This document shows positions 16,177 to 25,481 of a stretch of DNA of 64,000 bases, one piece after another. The stretch's first letter is position 1; each line of letters opens with the position of its first letter. The notes under the pieces were generated by a model. It did not search any database. It saw only the letters and a program-made list of their open reading frames with translations, and was not told where the DNA came from. Location of the stretch: the NCBI GenBank assembly GCA_964568975.1, contig CAZMSO010000001.1, positions 114,003-178,002 of the forward strand. Reading direction: 5' to 3'. The position numbers and the translations under genes are program-made. The stretch is from CAZADA01 sp964568975. GTDB taxonomy: Bacteria > Pseudomonadota > Alphaproteobacteria > Caulobacterales > Maricaulaceae.

Positions 16177-17967
16177 TTACTCAGCCGGCGCCAAGTCCGG
16201 CGCCATGCCGGAGTCTGCAAGCCCATGGGCTTTGCGCGTGCCCGGCACCCGGATGTCCTCGACTAAGTCTTGGATGTCCTTAGGCGGCGCGGCGGTCGCG
16301 AGGGACACCGCGACCCCGATCGCCGACGACACCCACATGAACACAAAGCCGATGCCCTCCGGGGAGACCCCGAACAACCACTGGTCCGGCGTTCCGCCGC
16401 CGAACTTGAAGTAGTAGATGTAGGCGAAGGTGGTCACCAGGCCCGTGATCATGGAGGCGATCGCGCCTTCCTTGTTCATCCGCTTCCAGAAAATGCCGAG
16501 GAAGATGATGGGAAAGAGCGAGGCCGCCGCGAGCCCGAAGGCGAAGGCCACCACTTGAGCCACGAAGCCGAGCTGGCTGGAGTAAATGCCCAGCAAGCCC
16601 GCCGCCACCACAGCCCCCGCCGCCGCAGTGCGCGCGACGCGAAGCTCCGTTTGGTCCGTCATGCCTTTAAAGAAGGTCCGACGGAACAGATCGTGGCTGA
16701 CGGCCGAGGAAATCACCATCAACAACCCCGCGGCGGTGGACAGCGCCGCCGCCAGGCCGCCCGCGACCACCAGCCCGATCACCCAGCCGGGCAGCTGCGC
16801 AATCTCAGGATTAGCGAGCACGAAGATGTCGCGGCTCGGCGTCACTTCGTTGGCCACGCCGTCTGGCGCGTTGGGACCGCGATACTGCATGCGGCCGTCG
16901 CCGTTTTTGTCGTCAAAGGCGAGCAAGCCCGTCGGCTCCCAATTGGCGTACCATTGGGGGGACGGCGTTTCGCCCCGCGCCGTCACGGCCGCGGCCTCCT
17001 CCACATAATTGTCCGGCGCGACATAGACGGTCTCGTTCACAGTATCGATAAAGTTGAGCCGCGCGAACGCACCCACCGCCGGGGCGGTGGTGTAAAGGAT
17101 GGCGATGAACACAAGCGCCCAGCCCGCCGAAAGCCGCGCGTCAGAGGCCTTGGGCACGGTGAAGAAGCGGATGATGACGTGGGGCAGACCCGCGGTGCCG
17201 AACATCAAAGCCGCGGTGATGCAGAAGATGTCGGCCATGGACTTGTTGGATTGGGTGTACTCTAAGAAGCCCAAATCCTGCACGACGGTGTTGAGTTTCG
17301 CCAGCATAGCGACGTCTTCGCCGCGCACATTGGAAATGAAACCCAATTGCGGGACCGGATTGCCCGTGATGATCATCGACATGAAGATCGCCGGGACGAG
17401 GTAGGCGAAAATCAGCACGCAGTATTGCGCGATTTGCGTGTAGGTGATGCCCTTCATGCCGCCTAAGACGGCGTAAAAGAACACAATCACCATGCCGATC
17501 AGAATGCCCCACTCAAAGGGCACGCCGAGGAAGCCGGAGAAGGCCACGCCGACGCCCTTCATTTGCCCCGCAATGTATGTGAAGGACACAAAGATCGCGC
17601 AGACGACCGCAACCACCCGCGCGAAGTCGGAATAATACCGGTCGCCCACGAAATCCGGCACAGTGAACTTTCCGAACTCCCTCAGATAAGGCGCAAGCAG
17701 AAGCGCCAGCAGCACATAACCGCCTGTCCAGCCCATGAGATACACAGAGCCGCCATAGCCCAAAAACGCTATCAGGCCGGCCATGGATAAGAAGGACGCC
17801 GCCGACATCCAGTCCGCGGCCGTGGCCATGCCGTTGAGGGTCGGGTGCACGTCGTGACCGGCGACGTAGAAGTCATCCGTGGAGCCCGCGCGCGCCCACA
17901 CGGCGATGCCGATGTAAAGCGTGAAGGTCGCGACCACGAAGAAGTAGGTCCACATTTGCTGGTCCAT
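16177..17967 (-). CDS. actP: Cation/acetate symporter ActP
   Basis: ActP is a secondary transporter of the sodium/solute symporter family that takes up acetate and related short monocarboxylates. The 596-residue protein has about thirteen to fourteen helices and the expected family pattern near the N-terminus (STDDFYVAGHDVHP, GMATAADWMSAASF). A polar loop of about 70 residues lies between two middle helices. The start is ATG 17967, placed within five bases of the upstream DUF485 gene's stop, with AAGGGG upstream; ATG 17970 directly before it is an equal alternative in frame. The downstream gene is the CrbS-like kinase. Confidence 0.94.
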   Translation of the reverse strand: MDQQMWTYFFVVATFTLYIGIAVWARAGSTDDFYVAGHDVHPTLNGMATAADWMSAASFLSMAGLIAFLGYGGSVYLMGWTGGYVLLALLLAPYLREFGKFTVPDFVGDRYYSDFARVVAVVCAIFVSFTYIAGQMKGVGVAFSGFLGVPFEWGILIGMVIVFFYAVLGGMKGITYTQIAQYCVLIFAYLVPAIFMSMIITGNPVPQLGFISNVRGEDVAMLAKLNTVVQDLGFLEYTQSNKSMADIFCITAALMFGTAGLPHVIIRFFTVPKASDARLSAGWALVFIAILYTTAPAVGAFARLNFIDTVNETVYVAPDNYVEEAAAVTARGETPSPQWYANWEPTGLLAFDDKNGDGRMQYRGPNAPDGVANEVTPSRDIFVLANPEIAQLPGWVIGLVVAGGLAAALSTAAGLLMVISSAVSHDLFRRTFFKGMTDQTELRVARTAAAGAVVAAGLLGIYSSQLGFVAQVVAFAFGLAAASLFPIIFLGIFWKRMNKEGAIASMITGLVTTFAYIYYFKFGGGTPDQWLFGVSPEGIGFVFMWVSSAIGVAVSLATAAPPKDIQDLVEDIRVPGTRKAHGLADSGMAPDLAPAE

Positions 17968-17971
17968 CATC

Positions 17972-18253
17972 CTACCCCTTGATGCCGAATTTGCGTTCAA
18001 GCGCCGTCATGCGGAAGCAATAGACAAAGATCAGCACCACAAAGACGTAGATGGATCCCTGCTGGGCGAACCAAAAACCAAGCGGCGCGCCGCCGATTGA
18101 GATGGCGTCCAGCGCGCCGCGGAACACAATGCCAAACCCGAAGGACACCGTGAACCACACCGCCAATAGCGTGAACATCAAACTCAAATTCGCCCGCCAA
18201 TAGGCGTGCGCCTGTTCTGGCGTCAGGTCCGTCTTTGCGAGGTCTTGATTCAT
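17972..18253 (-). CDS. DUF485 membrane protein, partner of ActP (YjcH-like)
   Basis: The 93-residue protein has two membrane segments (about residues 26-48 and 59-79) and belongs to the DUF485 family, whose members almost always precede actP (yjcH in E. coli). The function is unknown but is linked to the symporter. It has GGAGG six bases before its ATG, and its stop is four bases from the actP start, so the two are translated together. Confidence 0.93.
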   Translation of the reverse strand: MNQDLAKTDLTPEQAHAYWRANLSLMFTLLAVWFTVSFGFGIVFRGALDAISIGGAPLGFWFAQQGSIYVFVVLIFVYCFRMTALERKFGIKG

Positions 18254-18517
18254 GGGCTTCCTCCATATGCGCCAAATGCGCCCGCATCTTGCGGTCCACG
18301 CGTCCCGCGAGCGCTGTGGAGGGCCTCTTAGCGACCGGCCCCATCCAAGCGGAAGGTTCGCTCAAGGACCGTGGCGACGGGTATCAGGACTTTGGCGCCG
18401 GGGGCGGAGTGGCGCCGGCGAACCCTTGGCGGGCTAACGGATCGCGACGGCATAGGCCTTTGGCGCCATACCCGCGGACGCCCCAGACACGTCGCGGCGA
18501 CACAAGCAGGAGACGAC
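18254..18517 (-). promoter_or_regulatory. Upstream region of the DUF485-actP-crbS operon
   Basis: This gap precedes the acetate permease operon and must hold its promoter. I find no clean sigma-70 or -24/-12 promoter by eye. A half-site resembling the 11569 palindrome (AAGGACC at about 18364-18370, with GGTTC 11 bp upstream) is present but weak. Confidence 0.35.
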
Positions 18518-18548
18518 GGAAAACGGGGCGCCGCACGTGCGACGCCCC
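18518..18548 (-). terminator. Rho-independent terminator after the outer-membrane protein gene
   Basis: Read on the minus strand, GGGGCG and CGCCCC (18525-18548) flank a GCACGTGC core and form a strong hairpin followed by GTTTTCC. It sits 30 bp past the stop of the gene at 18579, so it probably ends that transcript and insulates the acetate operon promoter. Confidence 0.7.
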
Positions 18549-18578
18549 GCGTCAGGGCGGATGTCTTGGAAAAGAACG

Positions 18579-19343
18579 TCAGAGTTCTAACGCAAGCTCC
18601 ACAATGGCGTTGTGGGCGCGGTAGCTGATTTCCAAGTCTTCGCTGTCGCCGATATTCGGCAACTCGAAATAACGATATCCGACCCCGACACTCAAGCCAT
18701 TGTCGCCGCCGATGCGGATCCCCGCCCCCGCCTGCCAGGCGAACTCTTCATCGCTTTCAAGCGTGAAGACCGAGGCGGCATTGACCAACTCGCCGCTGAG
18801 TTCGTCTTGAAAGGTTAAAAACGGATCCGCCGCGGAGATGTCTGCATCGTCATCCAACTCATTGACATATTCCGCAAATCCGGCGCCCGCGCCGAAATAC
18901 GGACGCACATTGTAGTCACCCGGCAGCGTGTACCAGAGGTTGACCATCGCCGATTTCACAGTCGTCGTGAGAATGTCTTCATCGAAATTCAGAGTTTGAA
19001 CAAACGGCTCCATATCGCTCGGCGATTGCGAGACGTCGAGGTCGACCTCCACCTGGCTGTGGCGCTCGGCGTACTCAGCCTCCAGAATAAAGTCGCCCAG
19101 TTCGAAGCCGGCCGCGGCCCCGCCGACAAAGCTCTGCATCTCATAGAGATCCAAGCGCGTGCGGGCGTTGGGCGGGTCAGCGGGATCGCCGGTGGGGACG
19201 AAGCCTTCTGCGCTGAAATACTCGTCTTGGATAATGAACGCGCCGCCAAACACGCTCACGCGCGGGGACGGCCAGCCGGCCTGTGCGGCGGATGGGGCGA
19301 TCAGAACGCCCGCCACCGCGACTGCAAGTAATGACTTCTGCAT
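18579..19343 (-). CDS. Outer-membrane beta-barrel protein
   Basis: The 254-residue product has a signal peptide (cleavage after about residue 22, SAAQAG) and a repeated pattern of alternating hydrophobic residues ending in IVELALEL, typical of small eight-strand OmpA/opacity-like barrels. Loops are rich in Asp and Glu. ATG 19343 has GGGAG six bases upstream; the frame is open for 64 further codons without resemblance to protein. It stands alone between a terminator and the divergent ABC operon. The substrate or role is unknown. Confidence 0.82.
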   Translation of the reverse strand: MQKSLLAVAVAGVLIAPSAAQAGWPSPRVSVFGGAFIIQDEYFSAEGFVPTGDPADPPNARTRLDLYEMQSFVGGAAAGFELGDFILEAEYAERHSQVEVDLDVSQSPSDMEPFVQTLNFDEDILTTTVKSAMVNLWYTLPGDYNVRPYFGAGAGFAEYVNELDDDADISAADPFLTFQDELSGELVNAASVFTLESDEEFAWQAGAGIRIGGDNGLSVGVGYRYFELPNIGDSEDLEISYRAHNAIVELALEL

Positions 19344-19511
19344 TACACACTCCCAATCACCCCACTCGCGGGCTGTCGGGTGTAGATTTGCGAAGCCACG
19401 AAAAAACTGGGTAAAACCTTTGGCGTCCTTTCGATCCATGTTTAACGCGGCGGCGCCGTCCGCGCCGATGACGGCGCAGGCGGCGCGCTGCGCGTGAGGG
19501 CGCGCGCCCGG

Positions 19512-19541
19512 TTGACAGGCCATGGCGCGCCGCACATATAC
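19512..19541 (+). promoter_or_regulatory. Candidate sigma-70 promoter of the Gld-type ABC operon
   Basis: A perfect TTGACA at 19512-19517 is followed after 17 bases by CATATA (19535-19540), or after 19 by TATACC. It lies about 135 bp before the ATPase gene. The rest of the 19344-19675 gap shows nothing else I can name. Confidence 0.5.
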
Positions 19542-19675
19542 CGCGCGCTTTCCGCAGTATTTGACCGCGCGCTCGGTTCAACGACACGCCTGAAGTGGTT
19601 GGAGGACCCCGTGATCGTGTGGCAGAGGCCCTCGCTTGCGCCCCCGCGACGCGCGCAGCCTTTGGAGGCGCGTCC

Positions 19676-20686
19676 ATGATGATCGAGGCTGAGGCGCTGA
19701 CGCGCCGCTATGGCGCGTTCACGGCCGTGGACGCGGTCTCCTTCGCCATCGAGACCGGCGAAGTCGTCGGCCTGCTCGGCCACAATGGCGCGGGCAAGAC
19801 GACGATCATGAAAATGCTCACCGGCTATTTGGAGCCATCGGCCGGCGTGGTGCGCATTAACGGCCTCGACATCGCCGCGCGCCGCCAGGAGGCCCAAGCG
19901 CGCATCGGCTATTTGCCGGAGAATTGCCCGGTCTATCCGGACATGACGGTGGTTGGGTTTCTCGATTACGTGGCGGCGTTGCGCGGCGTGGCGGACGCTG
20001 ACCGCGCCGGGGCGGTTGCGCGCGCCATCGCAGCCACTGCGCTGGGCGAAAAGGCCGGCGACGCGATCGCCACGCTCTCGCGCGGCTATCGCCAACGCGT
20101 GGGCGTGGCGCAAGCCATTCTGCACGCGCCGAGCCTTGTGATTTTGGACGAGCCGACCAATGGCCTCGACCCCTCGCAAATCCAGCAAATGCGCGCGCTC
20201 ATTCGCGACTTAGCGACGACGGCGACCGTGATTGTCTCCACCCATATCCTCCAAGAAGTGCACGCGGTGTGCGACCGGGTGCTGATTATGGATCGCGGCC
20301 GCTTGGCGCTGGACGCGCGCCTTGAGGACTTGCGCCGCAATGCGTGGCTCCACGTCGTCACGCGCGGCGCGCAAGCTGATCTCGCCGCCGCCGCAGACGG
20401 CGTGGCCGGCCTCGGCGCGCCAGCGCCGGCGGGCGAGGACGCAGGCGCAAACACGTTCCGCATCCCTCTTACAGATCCAGAGGCCGACGCGCCGGGCGCG
20501 TTGGCGGCCGCGCTGGCGGAGGCGATGCACGCGCGCGGGCTGCCCGTCATGGCGCTGCACCCCCAGCATCGCGATCTGGAGGCCGTCTTCGCCGACATCA
20601 CGGCCGGCCGCCGTCCCGGCGTGGCCGCAACGGCGCCAGGCGCGGCCAAGGCCGCGCCTCAGGTGCAGGAGGCCGCCCATGTCTGA
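19676..20686 (+). CDS. ABC transporter ATPase of the Gld type
   Basis: This ATPase subunit powers an ABC-2 type transporter. The 336-residue protein shows Walker A GHNGAGKTT, signature LSRGYRQRV, Walker B VILDEPTNGLDP and the switch histidine in VSTHIL. The C-terminal 110 residues are a variable tail that ends with a short Ala-rich stretch. It resembles GldA (gliding ABC ATPase) and its many non-gliding homologues. ATG 19676 has GGAGG seven bases upstream. Its last eight bases overlap the permease gene. The substrate is unknown; gliding should not be inferred from similarity alone. Confidence 0.9.
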   Translation: MMIEAEALTRRYGAFTAVDAVSFAIETGEVVGLLGHNGAGKTTIMKMLTGYLEPSAGVVRINGLDIAARRQEAQARIGYLPENCPVYPDMTVVGFLDYVAALRGVADADRAGAVARAIAATALGEKAGDAIATLSRGYRQRVGVAQAILHAPSLVILDEPTNGLDPSQIQQMRALIRDLATTATVIVSTHILQEVHAVCDRVLIMDRGRLALDARLEDLRRNAWLHVVTRGAQADLAAAADGVAGLGAPAPAGEDAGANTFRIPLTDPEADAPGALAAALAEAMHARGLPVMALHPQHRDLEAVFADITAGRRPGVAATAPGAAKAAPQVQEAAHV

Positions 20687-23600
20687 GACGGCGGGTATGG
20701 CGGGCTTTACACAGGCGTGGCGCGAGCAGCTTCGCCCGGCGGCGGCGGCGTTCGCCCGCGGCGCGGGCTGTGTCGCGCGCAAAGAGTTCACGGGCTTCTT
20801 CACGTCGCTTGCGGGCGTGATTTTCATCGGGGTGTTTCTCGCGCTCACGCAGTTTGTGGTGTTTTGGGCGGAGCGGTTCTTCGCGCGCAATCTGGCGGAC
20901 GTGCGGCCCTTGTTTGAGTGGGCGCCGGTGATCTTAATCTTCCTCGTCTCCGCGCTCACCATGCGCATGTGGAGCGAAGAGAAACGCACAGGCTCCGTGG
21001 AGCTTTTGCTCACCTCCTCGGCCACGCCCGTCCAGCTGGTGTTCGGCAAAGCGGTGGCGGCGCTCGCGCTTGTGGCCGTCGCGCTCGGGCTCACCCTGCC
21101 CTTGCCGATGACGGTCGCGCTGATCGGTCCGCTCGATTGGGGCCCCGTGATTGGCGGGTATGTTGCGGCGCTCGCGCTCGCGAGCGCCTACATCGCCATC
21201 GGTCTGTTCGTGAGCGCGCGCACGGAAAGCCAAGTCGTGGCGCTGATCGGCTCAGTGCTGATCTGCGGGGTATTTTACCTGATCGGTTCTGACGTGATTG
21301 TCAGCCTGTTCGGCCATGAAGGCGGCGCGCTCCTGCGCGCTTTGGGCAGCGGCTCGCGCTTTGACTCCATCACTCGCGGCGTCATCGATCTGCGCGATCT
21401 CTATTATTATGTGAGCGTGTTCGGCGTGTTCACAGTGCTGACGCTTTACACGCTGGAGCGTGACCGGTGGTCGACGGAGCGCGCACGGCCGCGCCACACC
21501 CGTTGGCGGCTCGCGGCGGGGCTGGCGCTGGCGAATCTGATCGCGGGCAATCTCTGGCTTGGCCAAGTGAGCGGCGCGCGCGCGGACCTGACTGAGGGGC
21601 GCGTCTACTCCATTTCACCGACGACGCGGTCATATCTCAGCCGCTTAGAGGAGCCATTGCTTATCCGCGGCTATTTCAGCGCCGAGACCCACCCCCTGCT
21701 CGCGCCGCTGATCCCGCGCTTGCGGGACCTCCTGGTGGAGTATGAGCTCGCCGGACGCGGCCAAGTGCGCGTGGAAATGATCGACCCCGCCGAGGAGCCC
21801 GCCCTCGAAGAAGAAGCCGCGCGGCGCTACGGGATCGAGCCGGTGCCGTTTCAGACAAGCACGCGCTATCAAGCCTCAGTGACGAACTCCTATTTCGATC
21901 TCCTGATCCAATATGGCGACGACTTCGAGGTGCTCGGCTTCCGCGATTTGATCGAGATCAAGGGCGGCGAAGGCGACTTGAACGTCGCGTTGCGCGATCC
22001 GGAGTACGACATCACCCGCGCGATCCGCAAAACTTTGGCGAGCTACCGCGCGGGCGGGGATCTGTTCTCGGGTCTCTCAGACCCCGTGAGCCTTGAGGTT
22101 TATGTGTCCCCGGACGCGGATCTGCCGGCGCCGCTGCCGGCGTTGCGCGCGGATCTCGAGGCGCTGATCGCGGAGTATGAAGCCGAGGGCGGGGACCGCT
22201 TCACCGGCGTGCTCCAGGACCCTGAAGCCGATGGCGGCGGCGTGGCGGACTCCCTGGAGCAAGCGTATGGCCTTGGGCCGCTCGCGGCCGGCCTGTTTGA
22301 TCCCCAGATCTTTTGGTTCACGATCCTGTTGCGCAGCGGCGACCGCGTGATCGACGTGCCGTTGCCGGCCGACGGCGCGATCGACAGCGCGCGCCGCGCG
22401 ATCGAGGCGGAGCTGAAGCGCTTCACGCCCGGTGCTCTGCGCACGATCGCCTTCGCCGCGCCAGAGCCGACCGCGCCCGCCTTTGGCGGATTCGCCCCGC
22501 CCCAAGGCGACGCGCCCCAATTCAACCAAGTCCAAGCGCGGCTGCGCGAGACCGCCGAGGTGCGCGCTGCGGATCTCGAGAGCGGGCGGGTTCCCGACGG
22601 CGCGGACGCGCTGATTGTCGCCGCGCCGGACGCGTTGAGCGAGACGGCCGTCTTTGCAATCGACCAGTTCCTCATGCGCGGCGGGGCGGTGATCATCGCC
22701 GCCGGCCGCAGTCGGCCCCAGCTCAGCCAAGACTTCGCCATGACGCCCGTCGAGACGGGCCTCAGCGACTGGCTCGCCCATCACGGCCTGGCGCTGGACG
22801 CCTCCATCGTGGTGGATGCGCAAAGCGCGCCCTTCCCTGTGCCGGTCGATCGGGATTTGGGCGGCTTTACGGTGCGCGAGATCCAGCTGGTGGATTATCC
22901 GCCCTTTGTGGATGTGCGCAGCGACGGCTTGCCCGCCGAGGCCGGCCCGACGGCGGGGCTTGAGCAGCTGACGGTCTCGTGGGCCTCGCCAATCACGGTG
23001 GACGCTGAGGCGCACGGTGAGCGCGCGGTGACGCGGCTGATTGAAAGCTCGCCGCGGGCCTGGACGGCGCAGCCCCTTAACGGCGTTCCCGACTATGACG
23101 CCTTTCCCGACCTCGGCTTCGCCCAAGACGGCGCGCCGGCGCGCCGGCTGCTCGGTGTGATCAGCGAAGGCCGGTTCACGTCCTACTTCGCCGACAAGCC
23201 TTCGCCCCTCGCCCGCGACCCAGAGCCTGCAGATCCAGAGCCTGCAGATCCAGCGAGCGCGGGCGGCGATGGCGGCGAGATCGCGGCGGAAGCGGAGGCG
23301 GAACCTGCGCCAATCACGGGCGTCATTGATCAGTCGCCGGAAAGCGCGCGCCTCATCCTGATCGGCTCTGAGACCTTCTTGTCGGACGATGTTCTCGATC
23401 TCGCCTCAAGCATTGACGGGGTGGCGTATGACGCGCCGGCGGTTTTGGTCGAGAATTTGGTGGATTGGTCGCTGGAGGATCCCGAGCTTTTGGCGTTGCG
23501 CGGGCGCGGCGGCGTGTTTTCGCGCACGCTCGCTCCGCTCAGCGGCGGAGAACGTCGCTTTTGGGAGGCGGCCAATTATGGCCTCGCCGGCCTCGGATTG

Positions 23601-23690
23601 CTGGCGGTCTACGCGCTGAGCCGCCGCCAGCGCCGCGCGTCCACGCGTCGGCTCCTGGACGCGATCGCGGCTGAAGGAGGGACGTCATGA
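20679..23690 (+). CDS. Fused ABC-2 permease / GldG-like auxiliary protein
   Basis: The 1003-residue protein joins two parts that are usually separate (GldF and GldG). Residues about 1-260 are an ABC-2 permease with six helices, containing the conserved EEKRTGSVELLL motif. After a further helix near residue 290 follows a large periplasmic domain of the ABC_transp_aux/GldG type (residues about 310-870), a Glu/Ala/Pro linker with a 15-bp repeat, and a last membrane helix near the C-terminus. ATG 20679 (AGGAGG six bases before) overlaps the ATPase gene by eight bases. The downstream DUF4340 gene overlaps by four. Confidence 0.9.
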   Translation: MSETAGMAGFTQAWREQLRPAAAAFARGAGCVARKEFTGFFTSLAGVIFIGVFLALTQFVVFWAERFFARNLADVRPLFEWAPVILIFLVSALTMRMWSEEKRTGSVELLLTSSATPVQLVFGKAVAALALVAVALGLTLPLPMTVALIGPLDWGPVIGGYVAALALASAYIAIGLFVSARTESQVVALIGSVLICGVFYLIGSDVIVSLFGHEGGALLRALGSGSRFDSITRGVIDLRDLYYYVSVFGVFTVLTLYTLERDRWSTERARPRHTRWRLAAGLALANLIAGNLWLGQVSGARADLTEGRVYSISPTTRSYLSRLEEPLLIRGYFSAETHPLLAPLIPRLRDLLVEYELAGRGQVRVEMIDPAEEPALEEEAARRYGIEPVPFQTSTRYQASVTNSYFDLLIQYGDDFEVLGFRDLIEIKGGEGDLNVALRDPEYDITRAIRKTLASYRAGGDLFSGLSDPVSLEVYVSPDADLPAPLPALRADLEALIAEYEAEGGDRFTGVLQDPEADGGGVADSLEQAYGLGPLAAGLFDPQIFWFTILLRSGDRVIDVPLPADGAIDSARRAIEAELKRFTPGALRTIAFAAPEPTAPAFGGFAPPQGDAPQFNQVQARLRETAEVRAADLESGRVPDGADALIVAAPDALSETAVFAIDQFLMRGGAVIIAAGRSRPQLSQDFAMTPVETGLSDWLAHHGLALDASIVVDAQSAPFPVPVDRDLGGFTVREIQLVDYPPFVDVRSDGLPAEAGPTAGLEQLTVSWASPITVDAEAHGERAVTRLIESSPRAWTAQPLNGVPDYDAFPDLGFAQDGAPARRLLGVISEGRFTSYFADKPSPLARDPEPADPEPADPASAGGDGGEIAAEAEAEPAPITGVIDQSPESARLILIGSETFLSDDVLDLASSIDGVAYDAPAVLVENLVDWSLEDPELLALRGRGGVFSRTLAPLSGGERRFWEAANYGLAGLGLLAVYALSRRQRRASTRRLLDAIAAEGGTS
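23221..23250 (+). repeat. 15-bp tandem duplication in the GldFG-fusion gene
   Basis: CAGAGCCTGCAGATC occurs twice in direct succession, in frame, and encodes a Glu-Pro-Ala-Asp-Pro repeat in a predicted disordered linker. Confidence 0.95.
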
Positions 23691-24907
23691 GCGACGCAGC
23701 TTCGCTCTCGCGCCCGCAGGCGTCTCTGCCGGCGCTGATCGCTGGAACGCCGCGCCCGATCCTCGCGCTCGCCGGGCTGCTGGCGGTTCAACTGGCGCTC
23801 GCAGCGCTTCTCGCCGTTTCCGGACCTGACCGCAGCCGTCCGCCCGCCGGCGCGCCTGTGTTTGCGTTTGATCCCGCCGCGGTGGACGCCATTACGGTGG
23901 CGGCGCCCGCCATGGCCGCGTCCGGCGGCGCAGGGGGTGATGACGCGCGCGATATCGCACGGCTGCGCCGCGGCGAGACGGGCTGGGTGTTGCCGGATTT
24001 GTTTGATTTCCCTGCTGACGACGCGCAAGTGGCGACGCTTTTGGAGCGGCTGGCCGGGCTTGAGGCGGGCTGGGCCGTGGCGCAAACGCCGGCCGCGCGG
24101 CGACGCTTTGAGGTGACTGACGCGCAGTTCCAGCGGCGGATCACCTTGGCCCAAGGCGACACGACGCTGGGCGCGCTCTTTTTGGGGACATCGCCGGTGT
24201 TTCGCCAAATCCACGCCCGCGCCGATGGCGAGGATGCGATTTATGTCGTTGACTTCGCGGCTTATGAGGCTCCGGCGCAAGACCGCGACTGGATGGATCG
24301 CGACGCGCTGGCGCTTGAGGAAGCGGACATTCAGTCCATCGCATTTTCTGAATTTATGCTGGTGCGGCGCGCGCGCGAAGCAGCGGATCTCAGCGAGGGG
24401 GCGCCAGGCGATGGGATCGCTGATCGTGGGTCCTCCGCGGGGGCGTTCACGCTGGCGGATGCGCGCGCGGAGGAGACGGTCGATGACGCGGCGGTGCGCC
24501 GGCTGGTGAGCGCCGTGGCGCGGCCGCGCTTTGACACGGTCGTCGGACGGGCCGACGCCGCCCCGCCTGAGGACGCCGCGCGCGCGACCATCACCGTGAG
24601 CCTCTCGGATGGGTCCGTGCGCCGCTATGTGCTTGCGGCCGCGCCGGCGGCGCCGTCTTCCGCGGCGACCACGCCGGACGAGCCCGACGCGCCGAACAAC
24701 GAGGCCGCGGCCGATGATGACGAGGCCGCGACGCTTCTCATCGCCAGCGACCAGGATTTCGTGTTCCGCCTTGAAGGCTTCGCCGCGGACAGCCTGCTCA
24801 ACGCGCGCCGTGCGGATCTGATCGCGCCGCCTGCGGAGGCGGAACGCGACGGCGCCGCAGATCCCACCGCCGCTGATCCCCTTCTCGCCACGCCGCCCCC
24901 TGAGTGA
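23687..24907 (+). CDS. DUF4340 domain protein of the Gld-type ABC operon
   Basis: The 406-residue protein has one N-terminal membrane helix (about residues 24-45) and a large periplasmic part of the DUF4340 type, with the typical opening in which a value is compared (FAFDPAAVDAITV) and later LPDLFDFPADDAQVATLL. An Ala/Asp-rich insertion lies near residues 315-350. DUF4340 genes usually follow gldFG-like genes, and here the overlap is four bases (ATGA). The function is unknown; it probably works with the fused permease in the cell envelope. Confidence 0.85.
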   Translation: MSDAASLSRPQASLPALIAGTPRPILALAGLLAVQLALAALLAVSGPDRSRPPAGAPVFAFDPAAVDAITVAAPAMAASGGAGGDDARDIARLRRGETGWVLPDLFDFPADDAQVATLLERLAGLEAGWAVAQTPAARRRFEVTDAQFQRRITLAQGDTTLGALFLGTSPVFRQIHARADGEDAIYVVDFAAYEAPAQDRDWMDRDALALEEADIQSIAFSEFMLVRRAREAADLSEGAPGDGIADRGSSAGAFTLADARAEETVDDAAVRRLVSAVARPRFDTVVGRADAAPPEDAARATITVSLSDGSVRRYVLAAAPAAPSSAATTPDEPDAPNNEAAADDDEAATLLIASDQDFVFRLEGFAADSLLNARRADLIAPPAEAERDGAADPTAADPLLATPPPE

Positions 24908-24953
24908 CGCGCTCCCCTGAGTGACGCGCTCCCCCAAGTGAGGCTGTCGCCTC

Positions 24954-24987
24954 AGTGACGGGCCGTCGCGCGGCGGCTCCCGTCACT
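24954..24987. terminator. Hairpin between convergent DUF4340 gene and hisI
   Basis: AGTGACGGG (24954-24962) pairs with CCCGTCACT (24979-24987), and most of the interior can extend the stem. No T-run follows on either strand, so it may act as a bidirectional or Rho-assisted terminator. A 17-bp direct repeat starting with CCTGAGTGACGCG straddles the upstream stop codon (24899-24932). Confidence 0.5.
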
Positions 24988-25010
24988 CCCGGCTGCGTTC
25001 CCGCCCCCGC

Positions 25011-25403
25011 TCAAGCGTCCGTGCGCACCAGCCCGCCATCCTCAAGCCGCCGGTAAAAACAGCTGCGCGCGCCCGTGTGGCAGGCGGGGCCGGTCTGCAC
25101 CACGCGCAGCAGCACTGCGTCCTGATCGCAATCCACCCGCAGCTCCACCACGTCTTGGGTGTGGCCAGAGGTCTCGCCCTTGCGCCAAAGCCGCTGGCGC
25201 GAGCGCGACCAATACCAGCCCTGGCCGGTCTCGATCGTTTTCGCCAAAGCCTCGGCGTTCATGTGCGCGATCATCAGCACCTCGCCCGTGCGGGCGTCCT
25301 GGGCCACCGCCGTGATCAGCCCCGCCGCGTCAAAACGCGGCGTCAGCGCGGAACCCGTCTCAAGAGTCGCGCGGTCAGGCGCGTTGGGGACATTGTGAGC
25401 CAT
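25011..25403 (-). CDS. hisI: Phosphoribosyl-AMP cyclohydrolase
   Basis: The enzyme opens the adenine ring of phosphoribosyl-AMP in histidine biosynthesis. The 130-residue protein matches the stand-alone HisI family, with zinc and metal ligands visible in DCDQDA and GPACHTGARSCFY and the substrate motif WRKGETSGH. It is not fused to HisE. It stands apart from other his genes and is divergent from the acyl-CoA dehydrogenase gene. Confidence 0.96.
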   Translation of the reverse strand: MAHNVPNAPDRATLETGSALTPRFDAAGLITAVAQDARTGEVLMIAHMNAEALAKTIETGQGWYWSRSRQRLWRKGETSGHTQDVVELRVDCDQDAVLLRVVQTGPACHTGARSCFYRRLEDGGLVRTDA

Positions 25404-25481
25404 GGGCGTATATCATGGAGGTGGCCTCCGCCCGGCAAGCCCGCGCGCCGCCACACGAGCTGAAACGAAGGGAGGGCGCTG

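Noticed and set aside
19676..24907. Gliding motility machinery
   Set aside because: Only the ABC components are present. Such homologues are widespread in non-gliding bacteria, and no other gld or spr genes are in the window.
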